Shown: positions 25,734 to 33,277 of the stretch, in pieces
Layout of the letters: each line of letters opens with the position of its first letter
Position numbering within the stretch: position 1 is the stretch's first letter
NCBI GenBank assembly: GCA_966211795.1
Contig: CBIHNW010000006.1
Coordinates: 146,471-210,470 of the forward strand
DNA from: 21-14-0-10-47-8 sp966211795
GTDB lineage: Bacteria; Bdellovibrionota; Bdellovibrionia; Bdellovibrionales; Bdellovibrionaceae
Direction of reading: 5' to 3'
DNA length: 64,000 nt
Program-made: the position numbers and the translations under genes
The notes under the pieces: generated by a model
The model's database searches: none
What the model was told of the DNA's origin: nothing
The model's input: only the letters and a program-made list of their open reading frames with translations

Positions 25734-26868
25734 CCAGTCCTCCGATAGCCTGACCGATCCAATGGCTCCACAACCGGCTGGCCGTGGGGGTCAAGTTTTC
25801 CCCCGCAAAAAACTGTTCAATTTCTTTTTCAGAATACACCTGTTTGATCCATTTCGGAGCGACACCTAAAATCAAAGGGGTGGAAATTTTTGCTGTCGGA
25901 GAGGCCGAGCCATCAATCGCTCTTCTCGAGGCTGATCTCCTTAAATCCGAAGGCGATGAGCTTTCGTTTGCGGATGATTCCATTTCTTGCAGAAGGCGGG
26001 GCCAGTCGGCCACTTCTTGAATCTCGTCATGCTCAAAATCTTCCTTTAAGGGTGAGCTTAAAAGCCAGACTTTGACGCCTTTGGCTTGCAGATGCCGAAT
26101 CAAGTTTAAAAACAATTCTTTCTGAGTCCCAGAAAGAGAGGCGCCACCAGTTTGCAAAGCCTTTGAGGGAAGAGTTTGGTAAACCAACCGCTCGGTCGGA
26201 ACTTTCAGACTCTTGAGAAGCAAAGGGTGATCGGGATCCGAGGCTCGGATGCGGGCGCCCCAGCGGTCCGTCGCGGCCGGTTCACGAGAGGCCAACACTG
26301 GACGAAAGAGAACGGAAATGTGGCGCAAAGATCCCATCACCGTCGCACTGTAGAGCTTGAATTGCTCGGTGAAGCTTAAACCCGTGACGATTTTTCGGTC
26401 TTCGCCGTGCAGCCACCAGTAATGCGAGTCCGGATGCGGAAAATGTTCTCCGTCATTAAATCTCGGCGTGGACAGGACGATGTTTTTCACTTGGCGATGA
26501 TTTAAAAGTTCTTCGCTCAGAAGAGCGCTGACTTCGGCGCTGAAGTGGTTGTAACCGAGATTCAAAGCCCGAATGTCATGGCCCGTGGCGCGTTTGACTT
26601 CGGCTTCAATCACGTCCGGATGAATGTGCCACCACACGGTGCAGGGACCGATGAAGACCCAATCCAGAGGAGATTTTTCATGATAAAGCTGCTGGCGCCA
26701 AAATTCGAGATCGGCATTGTCCGTGGTTGAAAGCTGCAACAGTCGATCGTGGTCAAGGTGCAAAGCTTCGAGAAAAAAAGGCGATGCCAACACCGCCATT
26801 GAAAGGCAGAGAAATAAGACCGCATCGCCAAGACTGCGAAATGCAGACGGGATCCGCAAGCGAATCAT
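25723..26868 (-). CDS. DltD/AlgX-like SGNH-fold membrane-anchored protein
   Basis: 381 aa. One N-terminal membrane helix (about residues 13-33), then a periplasmic domain beginning DWVFIGPCTVWWHIHP, followed by LNLGYNHFSAEVSALL. These resemble block I (usually GSS..) and block II of DltD/SGNH proteins, but the expected Gly-Ser-Ser is Gly-Pro-Cys, so the nucleophile may be Cys or the site may be inactive. A C-terminal Asp-x-x-His block is not obvious. In Dlt-type systems this protein passes the acyl group from the microprotein to the final polymer. It overlaps the ACP gene by 4 bp (ATGA) and the microprotein by 11 bp. Confidence 0.7.
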   Translation of the reverse strand: MIRLRIPSAFRSLGDAVLFLCLSMAVLASPFFLEALHLDHDRLLQLSTTDNADLEFWRQQLYHEKSPLDWVFIGPCTVWWHIHPDVIEAEVKRATGHDIRALNLGYNHFSAEVSALLSEELLNHRQVKNIVLSTPRFNDGEHFPHPDSHYWWLHGEDRKIVTGLSFTEQFKLYSATVMGSLRHISVLFRPVLASREPAATDRWGARIRASDPDHPLLLKSLKVPTERLVYQTLPSKALQTGGASLSGTQKELFLNLIRHLQAKGVKVWLLSSPLKEDFEHDEIQEVADWPRLLQEMESSANESSSPSDLRRSASRRAIDGSASPTAKISTPLILGVAPKWIKQVYSEKEIEQFFAGENLTPTASRLWSHWIGQAIGGLGAQ

Positions 26869-27122
26869 TTTCCATCCTCGGGTGATGAGAGATGGCTTTG
26901 AATCAGCTGCACCAGCTCGCCTATGTTTCGGGCCGTCTCCACTTCGCCCAGATTGAAGCGAATTTGAAAGCGCTTTTCGGTCTCGACAATGATTTGGATC
27001 TGGGCGATCGAATCCCAGCCGGGAACCTGGCGGGCCGAGGTCGTGGCCGACAAAGAGGGAGCCTCGGGTAAAACCAATGCAAAGATATCTTGAAGCTGGT
27101 TGTAAATCTGCTGCTCAGACAT
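26865..27122 (-). CDS. Acyl carrier protein
   Basis: 85 aa from MSEQQIYNQL. The phosphopantetheine attachment Ser lies in VPGWDSIAQIQIIVETEKRF, in the usual position at the start of helix II. It overlaps the FkbH gene by 8 bp and the DltD-like gene by 4 bp, so it belongs to the same operon. It should carry the acyl group made by FkbH and present it to the MBOAT protein, as DltC does for DltB. The GWDS form is typical of dedicated ACPs rather than of fatty-acid AcpP (DSLD). Confidence 0.88.
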   Translation of the reverse strand: MSEQQIYNQLQDIFALVLPEAPSLSATTSARQVPGWDSIAQIQIIVETEKRFQIRFNLGEVETARNIGELVQLIQSHLSSPEDGK

Positions 27123-28839
27123 TCGCTGGCGGCTCCGGGGTGAGGTGAAATGAACGAAGCTCATGACCCGTCTCAGAATTTTCAAGAAATCGCAGATCGA
27201 GCAGAGACTTGAAAAAGAGATCATTTCGCTCGGTCGACCGCGCTAGCAAATGGATGGTTCGCGCCTGCGGATACTGATTTTGCAAAAGCTTTAAGACGCG
27301 GGATTCGATTTTTCGGTTCAGGCTTCGACAGCTCATCACCCAATCTTCGATGCATAAAATGTCCTCTTGCAGATGCACCAATATAGCGCCGACCAATCCC
27401 AGGTCACTGAGGCGATCCTGAACTGAATAAGAAAATCCCGTCAGCCGGTGCTGGCCCTTGGCGATATCGGCGATTTCGGAATGGGTGCGACGCTCGGTTC
27501 GCTGATTGAATTGATTGGTTTTTTGAAACAGTTGATAAATGCGTCCCAAGTTTTCATCTTGAAAACTTTGAAAGTGAATTTGGATTTGCAGGCTGTCCAG
27601 AAACTCGTCATGAGTGCGAAAGGTTTGCGATAGAGTTTGTTGCTCGAGAAGGGCGCGGTAGCTATCGGTTCGATGATGGTCCGCTTGCGTCTGGTTTTGC
27701 CAATCCCAACAAACAGCCTGCCGAACTTGGGACGGTCGGTGTGCCAGATTGGTGGAAAGGTGCAACACCTGCAGTTTTGGTAGATGCGACTGAGCCTCGG
27801 TGATTTCGTAGGCATCATCATCGATGAAAAGAATTTGATCCACAGAAAGACCCAGTTTTTCGCTGATGTCTTTTAGACTTTTGTGTTTGGGTTCCCAGCT
27901 GGCCCAGATGCCGACAAAGTCTTCACTTTTCAGAGGGGTCGGCAGTTTCTGCAAGGCCTCTTGAACCTGGGCCCGATCATTTTTCGTGACCAAGGCCAAA
28001 AGCATTCCGCTTTCTTTGAAAAATCTCAGCTGCTGCTGAAAATCAAAATAAAATTCACCGACCGGATCGTGACCACCAATGCGCAGGCCGGATAAGCCGT
28101 CTTCAGATAAGATTCCGCCCCACAAGGTTTGATCCAGATCGAGCGCTAAGACTTTGGTGAAGGGGCGATCGAATTTTTGAAACTGTTGAAAAATCTGATC
28201 GGCGATTTCAACGCAAGCATCGGATGAAAAGTACATCTTGGACTCGTACCAGCCACGAAAGTCGAAAAACTGCGTCGCGCCGGTTTGCGCGATCAGCTGA
28301 GATAGCGGCAGGATGTGACGGGCATCATTCCGGCGGCGCATTTCGGCGTTCAGATGCTTTCGTGCTTGCTGAATCTCAGGAAGTAAATTCCAACTGAGAA
28401 AATCCGGACCGATGGCATCTTCAAAGAACAAAACGGCGCGCGAGTTTTTGCGGGCCTGCTCCAGAATCACTTGTCTATTGGAAATTTCCGCTTCGACATT
28501 GAGCGGAACTTCTCTGAGAGAGCCACTGACAAGGCTGAATAAGGGTTGAAAAAAAATGACGGTGAGATCCGCCGCGAAATCTGCAAACTGGGAATGGCTT
28601 TGCAGGATTTCGCTTTCAAAACCATTGAAGGGGGCCAGATGCAATTCGGTTTCGATCTCGTTCAAACGGCCTTGGGCCTGCAGCACATTTGCAAGGATCT
28701 GCAGATTCGACCAGCCCATCAGCGCGATTTTCAAAGTTTTAGATGAGGTTGGATTTTTGGATGAGACTGAAGGTTTCGGCAATAGCGGACGCCGGCGCAG
28801 AAAGTCGGAAAAATCATTAAACTTTTGAAATCTCATCAC
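27115..28839 (-). CDS. FkbH-like HAD-family acyl-ACP loader
   Basis: 574 aa. An N-terminal SGNH-like region (about 35-220) is followed by the HAD domain with VLALDLDQTLWGGILSEDG, the hallmark of FkbH proteins, LLALVTKNDRAQV and the DDDAYEITEAQ block. A C-terminal GNAT-like part has RIYQLFQKTNQFNQRTERR and VMSCRSLNRKIESRVL. FkbH proteins take 1,3-bisphosphoglycerate, remove phosphate and load a glyceryl group on an ACP in polyketide pathways; relatives act in surface polysaccharide loci. First gene of the five-gene operon. It is proposed to fill the place of DltA, giving a three-carbon acyl group. The identity of the acyl group is inference. Confidence 0.87.
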   Translation of the reverse strand: MMRFQKFNDFSDFLRRRPLLPKPSVSSKNPTSSKTLKIALMGWSNLQILANVLQAQGRLNEIETELHLAPFNGFESEILQSHSQFADFAADLTVIFFQPLFSLVSGSLREVPLNVEAEISNRQVILEQARKNSRAVLFFEDAIGPDFLSWNLLPEIQQARKHLNAEMRRRNDARHILPLSQLIAQTGATQFFDFRGWYESKMYFSSDACVEIADQIFQQFQKFDRPFTKVLALDLDQTLWGGILSEDGLSGLRIGGHDPVGEFYFDFQQQLRFFKESGMLLALVTKNDRAQVQEALQKLPTPLKSEDFVGIWASWEPKHKSLKDISEKLGLSVDQILFIDDDAYEITEAQSHLPKLQVLHLSTNLAHRPSQVRQAVCWDWQNQTQADHHRTDSYRALLEQQTLSQTFRTHDEFLDSLQIQIHFQSFQDENLGRIYQLFQKTNQFNQRTERRTHSEIADIAKGQHRLTGFSYSVQDRLSDLGLVGAILVHLQEDILCIEDWVMSCRSLNRKIESRVLKLLQNQYPQARTIHLLARSTERNDLFFKSLLDLRFLENSETGHELRSFHLTPEPPANV

Positions 28840-29196
28840 AATCTATTCCAACGAGGACTTTTGGGCTTGGCAATTGAAAATCCGGCTTCTCGTCCAGTGC
28901 TAGTTGACAGCGCGCACTACGAGACCTTTCAGTGGAGAAACGTTTGCTCCATGCTGCGGATTCGAAAATAAAGTTTGGTCAGGCATTGTCGTGTTCCCTG
29001 AAACTTTAGAATTGGTGAAGGAAATCCCCGCAGGCCCAGTGGTGGCTTTGCACATGTCATAGGCAATTAGAGCTTTCGCTATCATCTTGTTTTCAATATG
29101 ACACGGCGAGCGTGGTTAAAATCGCTTTGGATCCTTGGGGGATTCGGCGTTAAAGTCCTGGAATCACCAACAATATTCCAGATTGGTAGGCCCAAT
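28840..29196. other. Divergent intergenic region (FkbH operon / aconitase)
   Basis: Lies between the minus-strand acylation operon and the plus-strand aconitase gene and should contain both promoters. A 61-codon minus-strand frame (28900-29085) has fair composition but no ribosome site or family match, so it is not called. The aconitase frame is open back to 29098 but the extension looks non-coding. Confidence 0.4.
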
Positions 29197-31461
29197 ATGT
29201 CAGCAAAGATCGCAACCACTCCCGAGATGGTTAAAGAAGTTTATCGCAAATCCAATGAAAGATTGGCGATTGTTCGCAAACGTTTGAATCGTCCTCTCAC
29301 TCTGGCCGAAAAAATTCTCTACGGCCATTTGGATGATCCACAAAATCAAGAGATGGAGCGCGGAAAAAGTTTCTTGCTCTTGCGACCGGATCGCGTGGCG
29401 ATGCAGGACGCGACGGCGCAAATGGCGCTTTTGCAATTCATGCTCGCGGGCAAAGATGAAGCCGCGGTTCCTTCGACGGTTCACTGCGATCACTTGATCT
29501 TGTCGTATCAAGGCAAAGAAAAAGACATGCCGAACGCGATGAAAGTGAACGAAGAAGTTTTCAACTTTTTGTCGAGCGTGAGCTCTCGTTACGGCATCGG
29601 TTTCTGGAAACCGGGCGCAGGGATCATTCACCAGGTGATCCTGGAAAACTATGCGTTTCCGGGTGGCTTGATGATCGGAACCGACTCGCACACGCCAAAC
29701 GCGGGTGGTTTGGGAATGGAAGCGGTCGGTGTCGGTGGATCCGATGCTTCAGACGTGATGGCCGGTCTTCCTTGGGAAGTGAAAAATCCGAAATTGATCG
29801 GTGTTCACCTCAAAGGAAAAATGAGCGGTTGGACGTCGGCGAAAGACGTGATCTTGAAACTTTGCGGGATGCTGACCGTAAAAGGTGGAACCGATAAGAT
29901 CGTCGAATATTTTGGTGAAGGCGCGGCGACCCTGTCGTGCACCGGCAAAGCGACGATCTGTAACATGGGTGCCGAACTGGGCGCAACGTGCTCGGTGTTT
30001 CCTTACGACGACAAAATGGGTGCTTACTTGAAAGCCACCAACCGTGCCGAATTGGCGGCGGTCTCGGATCAACACCGAGATCTTTTGTCTGCCGATAAAG
30101 AAGTGGCGGCGGATCCGAAAAAATATTACGACGAAGTTTACGAAATCGATTTGTCGACTCTCGAGCCGCACTTGGTGGGTCCGCACTCGCCGGATATCGC
30201 GCACCCGATTTCTTCGATGAAGCAATCGGCGCAGGAAAAAGGCTGGCCGACAAAATTGTCTTCGGCTTTGGTGGGTTCGTGCACGAACTCTTCTTATGAA
30301 GATATTGGTCGCTCGGCATTCGTGGCGAAGCAGGCTTTGGACAGCGGTTTGAAAATGCCTCAACCTTTCCTGGTCTCTCCGGGATCGACGCAGATCCAAA
30401 ACACCATCGAGCGTGATGGTCAGATGGCGACCTTGAATTCGGTCGGCGCAACGGTACTGGCGAATGCTTGCGGTCCTTGCATCGGTCAGTGGAAGCGCGA
30501 CGATATCAAGGCGGGTGATAAGAACTCGATCGTGACATCGTTCAACCGAAATTTCCGCGGACGCAATGACTCGAACAACGAAACTTTGGCGTTCATCGCT
30601 TCTCCGGAAATCGTCATGGCTTTGGGGTTGGCGGGACGTTTGGATTTCAATCCGTTGACGGATGAGCTCGACACGCCAAAAGGCAAAATCAAATTGAAAG
30701 CGCCCGAGGCTCCGGAACTTCCGGCCAAAGGTTACGTCGCGGATCCACTGGGCTATCAAGCTCCAGCGGGTCGCGAGGCTTCCATCGCGGTGAGCCCGAC
30801 TTCGGATCGTTTGCAGATCCTGAAGCCGTTCACCGTTTGGGATGGCAAAGATTTTAACGATCAAATCGTTTTGGCCAAAGCCAAAGGCAAATGCACGACG
30901 GATCATATCAGCCCGGGTGGTCCTTGGCTGAAATACCGTGGTCACTTGGATAACATTTCAAACAACATGCTCTTGGGTGCGGACAATGCTTTCACCGGTG
31001 AAATCGGCAAAGGCAAAGATCAACTGACGGGCAAGACCGGCATCGAATTCAACAAGCTCGCTCGTGAATACCAAAAAGCGGGTCACGGTTGGGTGATCAT
31101 CGGTGACGAAAACTATGGCGAGGGTTCTTCCCGTGAACACGCGGCGATGTCGCCTCGATTCCTGGGTGGCACGGCCGTGATCACACGAAGCTTCGCTCGT
31201 ATCCATGAAACGAACTTGAAAAAGCAGGGCGTTCTCGCGCTGACTTTTGCAGATCCAAAAGATTACGACAAAATTCAGGAAGACGACCGTGTGACATTGT
31301 CAGACCTCGCAAGCATTGCCCCAGGCAAGAACGTGATGATGACCGTGAAACACAAAGACGGCTCAACTGAAACCATCCAGCTCAAGCATTCTTACAATGC
31401 CGAGCAGATTCGCTGGTTCAAAGCCGGCAGCGCCCTGAACCTGATCGCAAAAGGAAAATAA
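29197..31461 (+). CDS. acn: Aconitate hydratase (mitochondrial-type)
   Basis: 754 aa from MSAKIATTPEMVKEVY. Colinear with the mitochondrial-type aconitases: KILYGHLDDP, LLRPDRVAMQDATAQMALLQF, GTDSHTPNAGGLG, the [4Fe-4S] Cys ligands in VGSCTNSSYED and NACGPCIGQW, and the swivel domain with GDENYGEGSSREHAA. It interconverts citrate and isocitrate. An in-frame upstream extension (to 29098) has no homology-like character. The stop codon TAA opens a truncated copy of the dispersed gene-terminal repeat. No other TCA gene is close. Confidence 0.95.
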   Translation: MSAKIATTPEMVKEVYRKSNERLAIVRKRLNRPLTLAEKILYGHLDDPQNQEMERGKSFLLLRPDRVAMQDATAQMALLQFMLAGKDEAAVPSTVHCDHLILSYQGKEKDMPNAMKVNEEVFNFLSSVSSRYGIGFWKPGAGIIHQVILENYAFPGGLMIGTDSHTPNAGGLGMEAVGVGGSDASDVMAGLPWEVKNPKLIGVHLKGKMSGWTSAKDVILKLCGMLTVKGGTDKIVEYFGEGAATLSCTGKATICNMGAELGATCSVFPYDDKMGAYLKATNRAELAAVSDQHRDLLSADKEVAADPKKYYDEVYEIDLSTLEPHLVGPHSPDIAHPISSMKQSAQEKGWPTKLSSALVGSCTNSSYEDIGRSAFVAKQALDSGLKMPQPFLVSPGSTQIQNTIERDGQMATLNSVGATVLANACGPCIGQWKRDDIKAGDKNSIVTSFNRNFRGRNDSNNETLAFIASPEIVMALGLAGRLDFNPLTDELDTPKGKIKLKAPEAPELPAKGYVADPLGYQAPAGREASIAVSPTSDRLQILKPFTVWDGKDFNDQIVLAKAKGKCTTDHISPGGPWLKYRGHLDNISNNMLLGADNAFTGEIGKGKDQLTGKTGIEFNKLAREYQKAGHGWVIIGDENYGEGSSREHAAMSPRFLGGTAVITRSFARIHETNLKKQGVLALTFADPKDYDKIQEDDRVTLSDLASIAPGKNVMMTVKHKDGSTETIQLKHSYNAEQIRWFKAGSALNLIAKGK

Positions 31462-31552
31462 AAGTGTCCGTGGACGCGAGGATGCGAAGCTCGACTTCGC
31501 AGCATCGCGGGACTTTTTCGGCGGGTCGGCGCGTTGCGCGCCACCGCTTAAA
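31459..31552 (+). repeat. Gene-terminal repeat, copy 4 (with inserted hairpin)
   Basis: The aconitase stop starts TAAAAGTGTCCGTG, then a 41-bp insert that folds as a hairpin (CGCGAGGATGCGAAG with CTTCGCAGCATCGCG), and then the repeat resumes as TTTTTCGGCGGGT with a second hairpin GGCGCGTTGCGCGCC. It resembles copy 1 apart from the insert. Confidence 0.75.
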
Positions 31553-31566
31553 AGAGAAAATTCAAG

Positions 31567-31603
31567 AAGAGCGAGGTCGAAAGCCTCGCTCTTTTTTTTT
31601 TTT
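31567..31603 (+). terminator. Rho-independent terminator after aconitase
   Basis: AAGAGCGAGG (31567-31576) pairs with CCTCGCTCTT (31584-31593) around TCGAAAG, followed by a run of more than ten T residues. Confidence 0.92.
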
Positions 31604-31982
31604 GAGAGTGCTCCTTCCTGTCTAAGTCCTGCCTTTGTCCAAGACAGATCAAAGAATTGAATGAAATTGTGCTGATGTGTTTGAGATATTTTTTTTGCCG
31701 ATGAGCAGGAGAGGTCGTCTTGGCAGAGAATCGAGGGGCCCTCGAGCGATATCCAATATGTTGGTCAAAATTCCAACATATTGGAATTGATTTGAAGCTG
31801 GCATTCGACCTTCTTTTGTCTGTCAGTCTATTGTCCTTTTTCCCAATGTATCGAAAATCTCGGTCAGACCCATCGATGGAAGAGTGTTGTCTGTCATATT
31901 TTCGAATGCTGGTGTTGGTCTTTCTCTTGCACTCTTCTGGGCGAGCTGGGTTTGAAACGATCCCAGCTGACGAGGAGGAAAT
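31604..31982. other. Promoter region of the DoxX gene
   Basis: No gene was accepted here; a 92-codon frame at 31720-31998 has no family signature. The region holds the 12-bp inverted repeat at 31753-31784 and is expected to contain the doxX promoter. Confidence 0.45.
31753..31784. promoter_or_regulatory. Perfect 12-bp inverted repeat, likely operator
   Basis: CCAATATGTTGG and CCAACATATTGG are separated by 8 bp (TCAAAATT). Each arm is itself nearly palindromic. It lies about 200 bp upstream of the doxX start. The geometry suits binding by a dimeric or tetrameric repressor; it is not followed by T residues, so it is not a terminator. Confidence 0.6.
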
Positions 31983-32471
31983 ATGGCTACGGTTTTAAAT
32001 ACTGAGAATGATCTTCGGTTGAATGTTCGCAGTCCGGTGCAGTCGGTGGCGAATGTGGCCCCAATTCTGGTGCCGCTCGGCCGGCTGCTATTTTCGCTGA
32101 TTTTTATTCTTTCGGGTTTGCACCATTTCACCAGCGAAACGATCGGTTACGCCGCCAGTGCCGGAGTGCCGATGGCGAACTTTTTGGTTCCATTGTCGGG
32201 AGCGATTGCCGTTTTGGGTGGGCTTAGCATCCTGGTTGGGTACCAGGCGCGATGGGGAGCTTTGTTGTTGCTGATTTTTCTCGTGCCGGTGACGTTGATG
32301 ATGCATAACTTCTGGGCCGTGTCGGAGCCGATGATGCGAAATATGCAGATGGCGCACTTTATGAAAAACTTGGCCTTGATGGGGTCAGCGATTTTGATCT
32401 TTTTCTTTGGCTCAGGCCCAACCAGCATCGATAGCCGCGTTCATCATGCATCGGAAAAATTGGCCGAGTGA
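31983..32471 (+). CDS. DoxX family membrane protein
   Basis: 162 aa with four membrane helices and the family pattern LGRLLFSLIFILSGLHHF at the start of helix 1, VPLSGAIAVLGGLSILVGY for helix 2 and LLIFLVPVTLMMHNFW for helix 3. The start ATG has AGGAGGA just upstream. DoxX proteins are small quinone-interacting or redox-related membrane proteins of mixed roles. A perfect inverted repeat at 31753-31784 suggests specific regulation. Confidence 0.85.
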   Translation: MATVLNTENDLRLNVRSPVQSVANVAPILVPLGRLLFSLIFILSGLHHFTSETIGYAASAGVPMANFLVPLSGAIAVLGGLSILVGYQARWGALLLLIFLVPVTLMMHNFWAVSEPMMRNMQMAHFMKNLALMGSAILIFFFGSGPTSIDSRVHHASEKLAE

Positions 32472-32544
32472 GATCAGTGAGAATGCCGAGCGAGTCTTTT
32501 GAGATCTGAGACGCCGGTCGTTTGCCGGCCGTTAACGGTGCGTA

Positions 32545-32568
32545 GAACTGCGGTTTGACCCGCAGTTC
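32545..32568. terminator. Hairpin between convergent genes
   Basis: GAACTGCGG (32545-32553) pairs with CCGCAGTTC (32560-32568). It lies between the convergent doxX and lipoprotein genes but lacks a T tract, so it is at best a weak terminator. Confidence 0.35.
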
Positions 32569-32582
32569 AGTGCGATTCAATG

Positions 32583-33098
32583 TTATTTGGTCGGGACGTA
32601 TTTGACTTCGCTATCGATGGCTTCGATCAGGTTTAGGCAAACTCCGCGGAAATTAAATTTCACGGGCTCGGTGGGGCGAGCCGTGATTTCCGATTTGCAT
32701 TCGTAATCTTTGGAGGCAACCGTTAGGGTCGCGGATTTCGAATCGCTCGAAGTCACCAGGAACGAGCGGCCCTTGTCATCAACGCTGGCGTTGACGGTCG
32801 CGGTCGCCGAGACCACTTTGCTATTGTAGGTGCAAGTGATGGTTTGGGTGATGCTGGTCGGTTGAAAGGCCAGGGTCTTCTGGATTTGCACATTGTCTGC
32901 CGTTTGTTTGAAGATGCTCCATGAAGATTGGTAGATCGAGCTGCCGGCCGGTTCGGAAGTGCCGCAGACTTCGGTTTTGGTCGTATCGCTGTCACCAATT
33001 TTATTGTTAAAAGGGCTAAGCGTATTTGGATCATTTTCCACTTTTCCACAAGCCGCCAAGACCAACAGAGACACAAGTGCAACACCTCGAAATTTCAT
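32583..33098 (-). CDS. Lipoprotein of unknown function
   Basis: 171 aa. Signal MKFRGVALVSLLVLAAC with lipobox LAAC, then a Ser/Thr/Lys-rich beta-type domain with four further cysteines (EVCGTSEP, ITCTYNS, YECKSE, GVCLNL), probably two disulphides. No family was recognised. GGGAGGA lies just upstream of the start ATG. Confidence 0.65.
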   Translation of the reverse strand: MKFRGVALVSLLVLAACGKVENDPNTLSPFNNKIGDSDTTKTEVCGTSEPAGSSIYQSSWSIFKQTADNVQIQKTLAFQPTSITQTITCTYNSKVVSATATVNASVDDKGRSFLVTSSDSKSATLTVASKDYECKSEITARPTEPVKFNFRGVCLNLIEAIDSEVKYVPTK

Positions 33099-33277
33099 TC
33101 AAAATCCTCCCGATGGAAATATGACAACATTTGACAAATCCCAAGGCAACGACCTCGAGGTCCAGCTTTGAGCAGACTTGGAGCAATGCGGTGCCTTTTC
33201 GGGGGGAAGAATTGAGGTGACAGTCGCAAAGCGCGGTCATAGCCTTTTCGCCGAAATCCTAAAAAAGGGGAAACAAA

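Noticed and set aside
28900..29085. A 61-codon minus-strand frame upstream of aconitase
   Set aside because: Composition is fair but there is no ribosome site, no family signature, and it lies where two divergent promoters are expected. Kept only as a remote possibility.
31720..31998. A 92-codon plus-strand frame covering the inverted repeat upstream of doxX
   Set aside because: No family signature; it contains the palindrome and overlaps the doxX start in another frame.
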